DNA from: Rhizobium sp. G21
GTDB lineage: Bacteria; Pseudomonadota; Alphaproteobacteria; Rhizobiales; Rhizobiaceae
Length of the DNA stretch: 64,000 nucleotides
Direction of reading: 5' to 3'
Assembly (NCBI RefSeq): GCF_014158035.1
Contig: NZ_JACFXW010000001.1
Coordinates: forward strand, 2,830,001 to 2,894,000
The notes below the pieces were generated by a model. That model was not told the DNA's origin and did not search any database. It saw only the letters and a program-made list of their open reading frames with translations. Position numbers and translations under genes: made by a program. Shown in pieces: positions 40,840-50,726 of the stretch. Numbering within the stretch: position 1 is the stretch's first letter; each line of letters begins with the position of its first letter.

Positions 40840-42161
40840 ATGACCGCCAAGCTTCCCCCTCTCGCCGTCATCGCCACCACCGACATCTCCGGCGTCACCC
40901 GCGGACGGCCGGTGCGGCTCGACCGGCTGGAGGATTACGCCGCGGCCGGCGTGGGCTGGGTGCCGGCCAACATTTCGCTCACCGCCTTCAACGCCATCGC
41001 CGATCCCAATCCCTGGGGCTCCCAGGGCGACCTGCGGCTGCTGCCCGATCTCGGCGCGGTGTTCACCACCTCGGGGACGGGGGCTGCGACGCCGTTCACG
41101 CTGGTCGCAGGCGATATCGTCGAGCTCGATGGCGGGCCCTGGAACTGCTGCTCGCGCACGATCCTCAAACAAGCGATCGCCGATCTCGAAGCCGAGACGG
41201 GGCTGAGGTTGCTCGCCACTTTCGAACTCGAATTCCAGATTTTTGGGGCCGATCTGCCTGTGGCGCACGCCTTCTCAGTAGGCGCGCTCCGGCGCGCCGA
41301 TCCCTTCGCCTCGGAAGTGCTGGCGGCGCTGGAAGAGGCGGGCGTGGAGCCGGAAATGTTTCTTGCCGAATATGGCGAGGACCAGTTCGAAATCACGCTC
41401 GCGCCCGCCGACGCGCTGGCGGCGGCCGACCGGGCGGTGGCGGTGCGCGAGATCATCCGCGAGATCGCCCGCAACAAGGGCTGGCGCGCCAGCTTCTCGC
41501 CCAAGACCAGCCTCGACGGCGTCGGCAACGGCGTGCATATCCATTTTCGCTGCGCGACGGGCAAGACCAGCCGGCGGGCTATGATCCGGCGCAGCCCGGT
41601 TGCCTGTCGGCCGCAGCGGGCTCGTTTTGCGCCGGCATTCTCGCGCATCTGCCGGCCCTGACGGCGATCACGGCGCCGAGCATTCCCTCTTACTACCGGC
41701 TGCAGCCGCATTACTGGAGCGCGGCCTGGACCTGGCTCGGCGAGCGCGACCGTGAGGCCTCGCTGCGCATCTGCCCGATCGCCGGCCTCAGCGGCAAGGA
41801 TCCGGCCCGCCAGCACAATATCGAGTACCGCGCCGCCGACTCGACCGCCAATCCCTATCTCTCGCTCGCTGCGCTGATCCGGGCCGGGCTCGAAGGCCTG
41901 AGGCGAAAATCGCCCGCCCCGCCGATCTTCTCCGGCGATCCGGCTCTTCTGACCGAAGCGGAGAGGGCGGAGCTCGGGCTCAAGCGGTTGCCGGAGACGC
42001 TGGAGCAGGCGCTCGTCGCCTTCGAGACCGACGACAGGGTGTGCGGCTGGTTCGACGCCGCCTTCGTCGAGACTTATCTCGGCGTGCGCCGGCAGGAAAT
42101 GAAGATCCTGGCCGGCGACGAACCGCACGAGATCTGCGCCCGCTACCGGGACCTGTTCTGA
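40840..42161 (+). CDS. Glutamine-synthetase-family ligase (frameshifted)
   Basis: About 440 residues after repair. The GS catalytic domain is shown by 'ATFELEFQIF' (metal Glu), 'AEYGEDQFEITLAP', 'GVGNGVHIHFR' (ATP/metal His) and 'NIEYRAADSTANPYLSLAALI' near the end. One base is missing near 41549-41551; the repaired text reads HIHFRLRDGQDQPAGYDP. It is of the short GlnA-like/PuuA type that gamma-glutamylates amines, rather than the housekeeping GlnA. It starts after the hydrolase stop with a 2-base gap, and its TGA overlaps the next ATG. Confidence 0.88.
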
Positions 42162-42899
42162 TGCCCGCCGAGACGAGCGCCGACTGGCCGGAGGCGGTGG
42201 AAATCCTCAATCCCCGGGGGCGCTCGCCGTTCGTGCTCACCTGCGAACACGCCTCGCGGCACATCCCCGCCCGATACCGAGGCCTCGGCTTGCCCGAGGC
42301 GGAGATCGCGCGGCATATCGGCTGGGACATCAGCGCCGCCGAGGTGACGCGGCGGCTGAGCGCCCGCCTCGACGCGCCGGCTTTTTTGAGCAATTATTCC
42401 CGGCTGCTGATCGACCTCAACCGGCCGCTCGACGCCGACAGCAGCATCCCCATCCTGTCGGAAAACACCCCGATACCCGGCAATCGCGATCTCGATCCCA
42501 AAGAGCGGGCGCTGAGGGCAGAGCGCATGTTCCATCCCTTTCACGCCGTCGTGACAGCCCATCTCGACGAACGCCGGAGGCTCGAACGCCCGGCGAGGAT
42601 CCTGGCGATCCATTCCTTCACGCCGGTGTTCAAGGGCGTTAAAGGCCGTGGCACGCCGGCGTGCTGTTTTCCCACTCGCGCCACTGGGGGGCGAACTGGT
42701 GGAAAAGCTCGGCCGCGACGGTCTGACGGTCGCCGCCAACCAACCCTATGTGATCGACCGCGCCGAGGACTACACCATCCCGATCCACGGCGAAGACCGA
42801 GGCTTGCCCGCGCTGCTGATCGAAATCCGCCAGGATTTGATTGCGGATGAGGCGGGCGCGGAGGCCTGGGCGGCGAGGCTGGCGGGGGTGGTGGGGTGA
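42161..42899 (+). CDS. N-formylglutamate amidohydrolase-like enzyme (two frameshifts)
   Basis: 246 residues after repair. The N-terminal half has the family's zinc-binding start 'LTCEHASRHIP' and 'SNYSRLLIDLNRP'. One A is missing from AAA 42641-42643 and one G from the GGGGGG run 42686-42691. Repair gives 'RPWHAGVLFSHSRHWG' then 'GELVEKLGRDGLTVAANQPYVI', and the C-terminal 'LPALLIEIRQDLI'. HutG-type enzymes release formate from N-formyl-Glu; here, after a GlnA-like ligase, it may cleave a gamma-glutamyl or other N-acyl amide. TGATG overlap with the ligase. Confidence 0.88.
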
Positions 42900-42988
42900 G
42901 AGGGAGTAACATGGATTGCATCAAGACGAAATCCAGACTTGCCGGCTTTACGTTCTTCCGTCTATAACGCAGTTATTGGGGCGTTTGA

Positions 42989-45754
42989 CTGGAGATATAT
43001 AAGCATGGCTGGCGTAAGAAAGCTGATTTTTATCCTGACTATACAGGAACGAATCCCTACCAGTCTTCGCTTTACTCAAATTTTGTCGCTTTCGAGGTTT
43101 CTAGCGGCGGAATAGATGGTGCAATACAGGCCGTTTTAGATGACGATAGCGTAGTCTTTCACTTGCATTGGCCAGAACCAATATTTTCTGGCGCTAAGTC
43201 TACAGATGCAATGTACAGAGCCGGCGAGATATTTTTAGAAAAGGTTTCAAATTTCCGCGGTTATGGTGGGAAATTTGCCTTCACCGTTCATAATGTGCTT
43301 CCTCATGACACGGAAAGAAGGGATGTCTGGGTTTGGTTCTTCAAATCCATTATGAAAGTATGTGATTTTATTCACACGCATAACAGTAGCGCCATCCACG
43401 AAATGCAGAAGGAATATGAGGTTCCTGAAGCCAAGTGCCACGTTTTTCCGCATGGGAATTATGTCGGCTCGTACCCGATGCGGCAGTCTACAGAAGAAGC
43501 AAGGGAACACTTGCTTATACCTGAGCAAAATACCGTGTTCGGTTTCGTTGGTCAGCTGCGCGCGTACAAAGGTCTGGAAAAACTAATTTCCAGCTTTGAT
43601 AAAATTCAATCCCAATACGAAGCCATTGATCTACTAATTGCCGGCAAGGCGGTTTATCCTACACCTGCCGGTTATTGGGAAAGAATGGCGATATTCAAAA
43701 AAATCAATCACTGTTCACGAAGGTTTTGTTCCGGATGAGTTGTTGCAGACTTATTTTTCTGCTTCAGACGTAATTGTTTTGCCTTACGAGAACATATTGA
43801 CCTCTGGATCAGTCATGTTGTCTGCAACATTCGGCAAACCAGTCATTGCCCCAGCGCTGCCCACGCTTGCAGAGATTCACCAGGCCGGATTTACAATATC
43901 CTATGATCCGCAAGATCCGGATGGCTTGACGCTGGCGCTTGAGCAGTTTCTGTCGACCTCGGATGAGGTTCGCGTCGAGATGCGCCGCGCAGCGTTGGAT
44001 TTTGCGGAGCGCTTCGCGTGGCCGGACATAAGTGATGCTCTGGAGACAGCCATGTTGGAGCTGGAGAAATCCGGCGACTTTCTGGAGCTGGAATCGGGCA
44101 AGAGTCTTGAGGTGTACGATACTCTAAGCGATCAGACAGAAGGTCAAATAGCGGTTGCCATTGTTAGTTATTATAGCCTTCATGACGTGGATGCGCTCTT
44201 GGAAACCATTCCCCGTCAGATAGACTCGCGGGATGTGCACATATACATCCTCTGCAATGGCAGGTCTGAACGCGAGATGATGCATTACCGCGACCTGGAC
44301 AGGAAAGTCGTCGTTCTCGTTCCAGAGGAAAATCTTGGTTATGCGGCCGGAAACAATGCCATTCTGGAACTGGCTCTGAAAAAGCGCTACGCCTACATAT
44401 CCATATTGAACCCTGACATGAATCTGCGAAAAGGCTGCCTGGAGCGCCTATACAGCGCTGCGATACAATATCCCGGGGACATGCTTTCACCTGCCATTCT
44501 AACTGCCGATGGGAAGATATCTTTTGCGGGTGGATGGGTTATGAAAGATCGGACCCTCAGGCAGAAGCATCACCTTGACGGTCAAAGCGTCGCAAAGCTG
44601 CCGGCGCGAGACTACAAGGTCGATGTCCTCAATGGCTGCGCGTTATTTGCCTCGGCAGACGCCTTTAAAAAGTCGGTTACATACCGGAGGACTATTTTCT
44701 GTACTACGAAGAAACCGACTGGTTTCTCCGTATGGAACAGCATGGTGTTGCTCGCCGCATCATACCGGATGCTATCGCAACGCATCACAAGGCGTCGCAT
44801 GGTCGGTTGGTTCCTACTTTGTATTATCTTTATTATTTTGTTCGAAATAGCTTTGTCTTCAATAAAAATGTACTGGGTTCGAGTGATTACGTATCTCACG
44901 ATGTTATTCGAAAGTTCAGAGACGGTTGGAGCGAGCGCATCAGCAAGAATGCGCCGACTTTCCAACCCATTTTTCAGCGGGCGCTGACGGCTGCGGAAGA
45001 CGATGGCGAAAATCACCGGCTTGGCGCGGTGAATGTCGGAGACCGTCTAGACGCGGTAGAGCTCGATGGCCTCGGTGACTACGCCGTTGAGGGCTATGTC
45101 GAAACGGTTGACGGGAAAATCTCTGGCTGGGTTTCGTTCCAGAAGGGAGATGACAGCAAATGGCAGGGCGGGACCGATGTCTGGCTCATCGTGGATGATG
45201 TCCCTGTCGAACGCGCCGCAGCCAATTTAGATCGGCCTGACGTGGCGGCTGCGGGATATGCCTCCAATTGCGGTTTTGTCGTCCAAATTCCTTTGGACTT
45301 GATTGATGGCGCTGTGCACAAGATCGAACTTCGCAGTGGCATCGACGGCAAGCGTCTTCCGTTTCTTGAAGGAGATTGCTTGGAATTGAAGCATCGCCTG
45401 ACGCATCCGGCTCCAATCAGCGCGCTTTTGCCCATTCAAGCGCGAGTCGACGCGATTGAAAATGGCATGATTACAGGTTGGGTCTATGATCCCTCCGCCG
45501 TGAACCGTTCGGTGCATTTCAACTTGTCTATCAATGAACGACAAATATGCGGTTTGACGACCGGGCTCTATCGAGAAGACCTGGAGAAAGCCGGTATGGG
45601 GAACGGGCGGCATGGTTTCAGACTTGCGCTTCCATATGACCATATCGCTTCAGAGAGCGTAAATGTCAGACTCTATCTCGATGGCGAAACGACGCATTTC
45701 TATGAGCGTAAAGTTTCGCCGAAGATCGGGGAGCCAACCTTTCACCGGCGATGA
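42989..45754 (+). CDS. Large glycosyltransferase: GT4 + GT2 + C-terminal repeats (two frameshifts)
   Basis: About 921 residues after repair. The GT4-type part (about 1-370) has 'FVGQLRAYKGLEKLI' and 'SASDVIVLPYENILTSGSVML'. The GT2-type part (about 390-640) has 'AIVSYYSLHDVDALLETIP', 'LGYAAGNNAIL', 'SILNPDMNL' and 'YYEETDWFLRM'. Two beta-rich repeats follow. Breaks: an extra A in the run 43697-43703, and a missing G after 44672 (repair: FKKVGYIPEDYF). The start is unclear: the frame opens at CTG 42989 after a TGA and gives 'EIYKHGWRKKADFYPDYTGTNPY', a natural GT4 beginning. It probably builds a surface glycan in the cytoplasm. Confidence 0.8.
45086..45697 (+). repeat. Two tandem copies of a beta-rich module in the glycosyltransferase
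   Basis: The modules lie at about 45086-45352 and 45437-45697. They share the pattern '(D/E)xGxI(S/T)GWV', then Val/Asn-rich strands, then 'R.D(V/L)..AG(Y/M)....GF...(I/L)P.D', ending in 'LRSGIDG' or 'LYLDGET'. Sequence identity is low but the order of motifs is clear. A carbohydrate-binding or oligomerising beta-sandwich is likely. Confidence 0.6.
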
Positions 45755-46593
45755 CGCCAGAAAAATTCTTGGAGTGGGCGTTCATAAATTACGAAACCCC
45801 TCTTGGATTTTATCAGAACAACCACGCGCTTCAGCGCTTTTTTGAATTCAACAAACTCCATTATGGCCATGCGGGGCGGAGCGCTCCACAAGATCAATTG
45901 ATATCGGTCATTATGCCAGTCTACAATCGCAGCGGAGTTGTTGCTGACGCGATCCAATCCGTGCGGGACCAATATTATCAAAACTGGGAATTGCTGATCG
46001 TCGACGATGGAAGTACGGACGATACCTACAGTCATCTGGAGCAGGTGCTCGGTGAACTGGGAGACGAGCGAATAAAGCTCATGAGGCTGGCTGTAAACCA
46101 AGGGGTTTCCGCAGCAAGGAACGTCGGGCTCCAAGCGTGTAAGGGGAGCATCATCTCCTACCTGGATTCCGACAACCAATGGTATCCCGAATTTCTTTCG
46201 ATCGTCGTCGGCGCGCTGGATAAATCAAAAGGATTTTCAAGCTGCTATATGGGCCAGGAAATATGGGAGTATTTACCCTCGGTGAAGCGCTCCGAACTCC
46301 GGAGCATTCGGGCATGCCCGTTCAACCGGTCCAAACTCGAACAGAGAAACTATATAGACCTCAATGTTTTCGCGCATCGTCGGGACATCTATGAAAAGAT
46401 CGGCGGGTTCCGCGAAGATATGAGGCGGCTTGTGGATTGGGAGTTCATCCTCCGCGCAACCGAACAACAACCCTCATTGTTTGTTCCCGTGCTGATGAAT
46501 AAGTATTTCGTCGGGCTGGTCGACAATCAGATCACGAAAGTCGAAGTTTACGACGCCAACCTTCAAAAAATTCGGGCTTTGAGGCACTACTGA
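45751..46593 (+). CDS. Family 2 glycosyltransferase
   Basis: 280 residues. The GT-A core starts near residue 50: 'LISVIMPVYNRSGVVADAIQSV', 'LLIVDDGSTDDT' (nucleotide-binding Asp residues), 'NQGVSAARNVGLQ' and the metal motif YLDSDN. The family's acceptor region 'GGFREDMRRLVDWEFILR' is present. Its ATG overlaps the stop of the large glycosyltransferase (ATGA), so they are co-translated. It probably adds one sugar to a surface polysaccharide. Confidence 0.92.
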   Translation: MTPEKFLEWAFINYETPLGFYQNNHALQRFFEFNKLHYGHAGRSAPQDQLISVIMPVYNRSGVVADAIQSVRDQYYQNWELLIVDDGSTDDTYSHLEQVLGELGDERIKLMRLAVNQGVSAARNVGLQACKGSIISYLDSDNQWYPEFLSIVVGALDKSKGFSSCYMGQEIWEYLPSVKRSELRSIRACPFNRSKLEQRNYIDLNVFAHRRDIYEKIGGFREDMRRLVDWEFILRATEQQPSLFVPVLMNKYFVGLVDNQITKVEVYDANLQKIRALRHY

Positions 46594-46594
46594 T

Positions 46595-47230
46595 ATGAAC
46601 ACGTCAATTGTTGGAAATGGTATCGATGTCGTCGTGAGGGCGAACGATGGCGCTATGGTTAGGAACTGGATGTCCTACAACAGTGAATGGCTCGGCGCTT
46701 TTGAGGCAAAAATTTGGTGGTGTTCACATGAAGCGTCAGGCCTGACTGTGAGGACTTTTAATGACGGCGTCAGCGAGGAAGGTCGTCAGTTCGGGGACAC
46801 TGGCCCAGAAATCTCATCGCGACCGTTGTTGTTTGTCGCGCCCGATTGGATGCTGAGGCCCGATTGGCTGACGCATATTGCTCGCGCACATACACTTCGT
46901 CCGTTCTGGTCCGCAACGGGCAGGTTGGTTGTTCAAGCAGCCGACGGTCGAGCCGGACTTGGCGATACTACGCCGACGCAGATTGGCCACCATGTAAGAT
47001 CGTGGTCGTTCGCACCGAGTATGCATGGAATATGTGCAGATGAACTCCCCACAGACGTCCTCTGGGTCAGCCCCGAAGCCAAGTCTATGTTCTTGGCGGC
47101 CATCAGATTCGAGACAGACTACGACGAAGCTGCGTCGCGTTTTTTTAATTCGGCCGCACAGCACGCCGCTCATGGTACGCATGTTTATTTGCCAGATGCA
47201 GTAGCTGTAAGGGTTTCTGCTAACCGGTAA
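46595..47230 (+). CDS. Unknown protein, possibly a degenerate GT-A-type glycosyltransferase
   Basis: 211 residues, not recognised with confidence. The opening 'IDVVVRANDGAMVRNWM' and the later 'RPLLFVAPDWMLRPDWL' follow the strand pattern of GT2 enzymes ('VSVVVRTYN' and 'DADD..PDAL'), but the DxD residues are absent (APD at that place). It starts one base after the GT2 stop on the same strand, so it is part of the glycan operon. It could be a non-catalytic partner. No signal peptide or membrane segment is seen. Confidence 0.7.
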   Translation: MNTSIVGNGIDVVVRANDGAMVRNWMSYNSEWLGAFEAKIWWCSHEASGLTVRTFNDGVSEEGRQFGDTGPEISSRPLLFVAPDWMLRPDWLTHIARAHTLRPFWSATGRLVVQAADGRAGLGDTTPTQIGHHVRSWSFAPSMHGICADELPTDVLWVSPEAKSMFLAAIRFETDYDEAASRFFNSAAQHAAHGTHVYLPDAVAVRVSANR

Positions 47231-47275
47231 GAATTCGTGCGGATTTCCTACTTTAAAAAAGCGCATAAAAGAGCG

Positions 47276-47292
47276 TTTTAACAGTGTTAAAA
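47276..47292. terminator. Possible weak bidirectional terminator
   Basis: Seven-base AT-rich stem TTTTAAC / GTTAAAA with an AGT loop, between the convergent unknown gene and the SGNH-like gene. The stem is weak, so the call is tentative. Confidence 0.3.
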
Positions 47293-47294
47293 TA

Positions 47295-48245
47295 CTAGGA
47301 GCCATCATCGTGGCCCATCACGCCGCTGATGGCTAACTCAAAGGGTGGTTTAAATATATTACTGTGCAAACCAAGTTCAAAACTCTCCCATGGTTTAATT
47401 ACTGACAAAGATTTTGTAAGAAATCCATCTGGAACAGGGACAAACTGGACTTTTCCCATGTTTGGCTGATCGATATACTGACAAATTATATCACGTGACT
47501 GCCTGACTCCGTTCAATCTCACAATGGCGCTTGTTCTCGACGACAGCATCCTGAAGCCAAAGATTCTAGTGGGCCTTGGCAATTTGTAATCCATTCCAAT
47601 CGGAATTACTGTAAATTCCTCGGATATCAAACTATTTTCAAAGCTGATTCTTTCGTATTTCTCTTCCAAGAATTTGTAGTAAATATAATTTGAGCAAATG
47701 TCGTCTCTATTCAAATAATCCCATTCACAGGATAGTTTTCCTAAATTTGAGCCCAACGCAAACGCAAGGGCCGTTTCTATATGGTATGGGTCCCTGTAAG
47801 CGCTTGACTGTCGTATGTTCATAGACTTGAGCATATCCGATGAATCTATGTAGAGAGCGCCTAAAAAGGATGATATTTTCCTTTGCATTTTTGACACAAA
47901 CGACTCTTCAGATACATACTTTAGGGGCGGGATTCTAAATACTACTAGGGGAGCCTTCGTGGACAAGCCTTGCAAGAAGTCAAAGTACAGTTTGTGGAAT
48001 GACCACATATCACCTACAGAATGCGGGTAACTTTCGTCATTCGGGGACGTTTCAACAAAAATCCTTTTGTACTTTTTCTCGCCTATCAAATTGGGTACAT
48101 CAAGAAATTGAGAAAAAGGAGCGCCTCCCAAGACTATTTTATCAATTTCGCAACTAGTCTGGCTAGCAAGCCCGTCAGACCAGCCCCCATTTACAATAGA
48201 ATTGGAAGTTCCGATAATAAGCAATTTTTCTGCCATTTCTCTCAT
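47295..48245 (-). CDS. SGNH/GDSL-like hydrolase or acyltransferase domain protein
   Basis: 316 residues. The N-terminal 'KLLIIGTSNSIVNGGWSDGL' has the position of SGNH block I (Gly-x-Ser after strand 1). 'YRDPYHIETALAFALGSNL' fits block V, with Asp-x-x-His. An Asn for block III is likely in 'VETSPNDESY'. In glycan clusters such proteins remove or transfer acetyl groups. The C-terminal 120 residues are unassigned. Codon use is very AT-rich. Alternative start ATG 48236. Its start lies 25 bases after the GT61 stop on the same strand. Confidence 0.65.
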   Translation of the reverse strand: MREMAEKLLIIGTSNSIVNGGWSDGLASQTSCEIDKIVLGGAPFSQFLDVPNLIGEKKYKRIFVETSPNDESYPHSVGDMWSFHKLYFDFLQGLSTKAPLVVFRIPPLKYVSEESFVSKMQRKISSFLGALYIDSSDMLKSMNIRQSSAYRDPYHIETALAFALGSNLGKLSCEWDYLNRDDICSNYIYYKFLEEKYERISFENSLISEEFTVIPIGMDYKLPRPTRIFGFRMLSSRTSAIVRLNGVRQSRDIICQYIDQPNMGKVQFVPVPDGFLTKSLSVIKPWESFELGLHSNIFKPPFELAISGVMGHDDGS

Positions 48246-48270
48246 ACTACGCTCTTTACAATTCCCACAG

Positions 48271-49356
48271 TTAAACGATTAGATTAATTATGTCTTTTTT
48301 AACGGTTTGATCGGCATTTGGAAGGCTTTCAATTTCATTTCTGACATGTGCATCAAATTCGTCGCGGTCAAATTTTGGAACGTCAAGTCCGAGATTCTCA
48401 ACCAAATCGCAATAAATGCTCTCTGGATCAGCAGTCCAGACAAGGGAAGACGGCCCCTTCCAATCACCAATCGGTCCGACCCTCGTAAATGACTTAAGAC
48501 GTCCAGCAATGCTGAATTTGGATTTCCTATTAAGATGTGGCTCATAGAATATTGGATCTGGCCTCCGCGGTATCATTTGAACCCTGGCATTTAGATTTGG
48601 CAACAACTCTGAACAATAAATAGCTGATCCTTCCGAGAAAATCACGTTATCCGCGTTAAAAAGTGCGTATATCTGGTCCCTTAATGCATACCTTTCAGGT
48701 ATGAAGTATATAAACCCATGTTCTTCTAGAAATTTTTGAAAGTATGTTTCGCCCAGCAAATACCCTTTTCGGGAAATGTGCCTTCTTCCCAAAAATAAAT
48801 TTTTCCCGTATATTTCTTTATTATATCCATCCAATATTTTAAATTTATTTTTATCTAAATAATCCTTGTACCAATCGTGATGTCCATTAGTTAGATATGA
48901 GCCAGGTTCTGGTATATCAATTTTTTCTACAATCGTTTTAGAGTTGATAATTTTTATTTTGTCAATTTCAACGTTGAATAAAGATAAAACGTATGCGAGA
49001 TATTCTGGTATATGCACGTTAAGTAGCATAGATTCTTTGTTTTCGAAGTACATGGACAGGAAAATGACCCCGTCGTGCTTTGAGGGGTCATATGCCCAAA
49101 GGCGATGAATTGATTCAGTTAAAATATGGCCAAAGTGATTGTAAAACATGCCTGCAAACAAATATCTTCCGCTCAAATAAGCTGGAGCAATATCAAGGTT
49201 CTCGGCTACACCGGGTACATCAATCGGAACCCCGTTATTTCTCCGAATTCTCCCTGTAGTAAAACTTTCATTAGGAAAGCCCCCATAAAACCTATCGCCT
49301 CGCAACAGGTACGGCGTTAGGAGTACTTGATCGCGGATATCAACATTCTTGAGCAT
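48271..49356 (-). CDS. Glycosyltransferase 61 family (DUF563) protein
   Basis: 361 residues. The DUF563/GT61 hallmarks are present: 'AGMFYNHFGHILTESIHRLWAY' in the N-terminal half, then 'NLFLGRRHISRKGYLL', 'FLEEHGFIYFIPE', and 'LFNADNVIFSEGSAIYCSELL', which is the conserved C-terminal core. Bacterial members add sugars to capsule or LPS. It is strongly AT-rich. No clear ribosome site stands before the ATG at 49356. It forms a minus-strand pair with the SGNH-like gene. Confidence 0.85.
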   Translation of the reverse strand: MLKNVDIRDQVLLTPYLLRGDRFYGGFPNESFTTGRIRRNNGVPIDVPGVAENLDIAPAYLSGRYLFAGMFYNHFGHILTESIHRLWAYDPSKHDGVIFLSMYFENKESMLLNVHIPEYLAYVLSLFNVEIDKIKIINSKTIVEKIDIPEPGSYLTNGHHDWYKDYLDKNKFKILDGYNKEIYGKNLFLGRRHISRKGYLLGETYFQKFLEEHGFIYFIPERYALRDQIYALFNADNVIFSEGSAIYCSELLPNLNARVQMIPRRPDPIFYEPHLNRKSKFSIAGRLKSFTRVGPIGDWKGPSSLVWTADPESIYCDLVENLGLDVPKFDRDEFDAHVRNEIESLPNADQTVKKDIINLIV

Positions 49357-49966
49357 ACAGTGTGTTCCCCCATGCGATGCATTTTTGAATATTATGCATG
49401 ATTCTCATGAAATCAAAAATACCGGCGCGGCCGTATCTCGACGTAGTAAAAAAGTGTTAAATCAGCTCGGGAGAATATCTGTGTAATCAATATTATTAAT
49501 AAAACTAAAAAAATAGCAGATATGTGTTTCATCGTTTTAATTTATATGAGCGACGCAATATTTTGATTCACAATATAAATAATTCTTTATCCATTTTAAT
49601 TAAACATAAATCTGTATAAATATACAAATCTCATAAGATGAGAAGTCATAATAAATATCAAAATATCCGGCCGTGATCAAAATTACCAAACATTTCAATG
49701 TTAAAAATATATATATAAATAATTTATTTATTTAAGATTTCAAATTTCGTTTGGGAGCGGGTGGTTTTTATTTTTCCAAACGTTCTCTGGGAATGTCGTT
49801 GGCTTTGCCAGCTTGAGGCCTTGCGAAGTGGAGCGGGTTTTGTTCCCAAGCTGTCATTCTTTCGTGGCTCACTCCGTTCCCTCCCCTTTTTCTCAATTTG
49901 TAGTTTGACTAAACGTGGTTTTGAATTGTACATTTTAAATAACGTATTTGAAGAGGAGGTGCGGAT
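49357..49966. other. AT-rich gene-free region between divergent genes
   Basis: 610 bases with no credible gene. The left 350 bases are extremely AT-rich with many poly-A/T tracts, as in curved, H-NS-like-silenced DNA. Bases 49,745-49,890 are less AT-rich and contain a short open frame without a ribosome site. The region holds the promoters for the divergent GT61 and methyltransferase genes. Confidence 0.5.
49905..49934 (+). promoter_or_regulatory. Candidate promoter for the methyltransferase gene
   Basis: TTGACT (49905-49910), an 18-base spacer, then TACATT (49929-49934), 33 bases before the ATG. The -10 box is imperfect. Confidence 0.4.
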
Positions 49967-50580
49967 ATGAAGTTTTCCGATATAGCGAGTCGCGTTAACG
50001 GCATACCTCACACAACGGTTGAGAAGGGACGATTGATCTATGAAACAATCCTTGAGAATAGACTTAAAAACACATTAGAATTAGGTTTCGCGTGTGGTGT
50101 GGGGTCCTGCTACATAGCGGGAGCGCTTGATGAATTAGGTGAGGGGAGCTTAGTTTCGGTGGATATGCCAAACGCGAGGGACCGGGTGCCAACTGGACCC
50201 GAATTATCGCGTAGTATTGGCCTGGATGCATACATTCAGTTCGTATTTCACGAACTTGGGTATAACTGGTTTTTGATGGACGCAGTTGCAGAAAATAAGA
50301 GTTTCGATTTTTGCTTTTTGGATGGAGCTCACACCTGGGATGTAGATGCTTTGGCATTTTATCTTACAGATTTGGTATTGATCCCTGGCGGTGTTATTAT
50401 ATTTGATGATTTAGACTGGTGCTACGCGAAGTCTCCAACCTGGGGTAAGGTAGATGCTCCGGAGTTGCTGCGGCAAACGGCTGGCGTCCGTAAGGTAGTT
50501 GAACTTTGGTGAAGCGTAATAAGAATTATGTGTGGATGGGCGAAAAGTATGGCATGGGTTTTGCGAGAAAAATAAAATAG
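49967..50580 (+). CDS. Class I SAM-dependent methyltransferase (frameshifted near 3' end)
   Basis: 204 residues after repair. The Methyltransf_24-type fold shows SAM motif I 'TLELGFACGVGSCYIAGAL', 'SVDMPNA' (acidic loop), 'FDFCFLDGAHTWDVDALAFYL' and 'LIPGGVIIFDDLDW'. As read, it stops at 50512 after VVELW. Adding one T to TTT 50505-50507 continues it as VVELLVKRNKNYVWMGEKYG and ends at TAG 50578-50580, a normal C-terminus. GAGGAGG precedes the ATG. It probably methylates a sugar or lipid of the surface glycan. Confidence 0.87.
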
Positions 50581-50726
50581 TCGAGATGAAACCGTGATTT
50601 TTGGTTTTAGATTTGCGGAATTCTGAGACTTTTTGTTGCAATTATGCGATATATTTTGTTGGAGATTGCTTCGAATTTTTTATTAAAAATATTTATTTTA
50701 TTACATTTGATTGTTTCATCTGGTGG

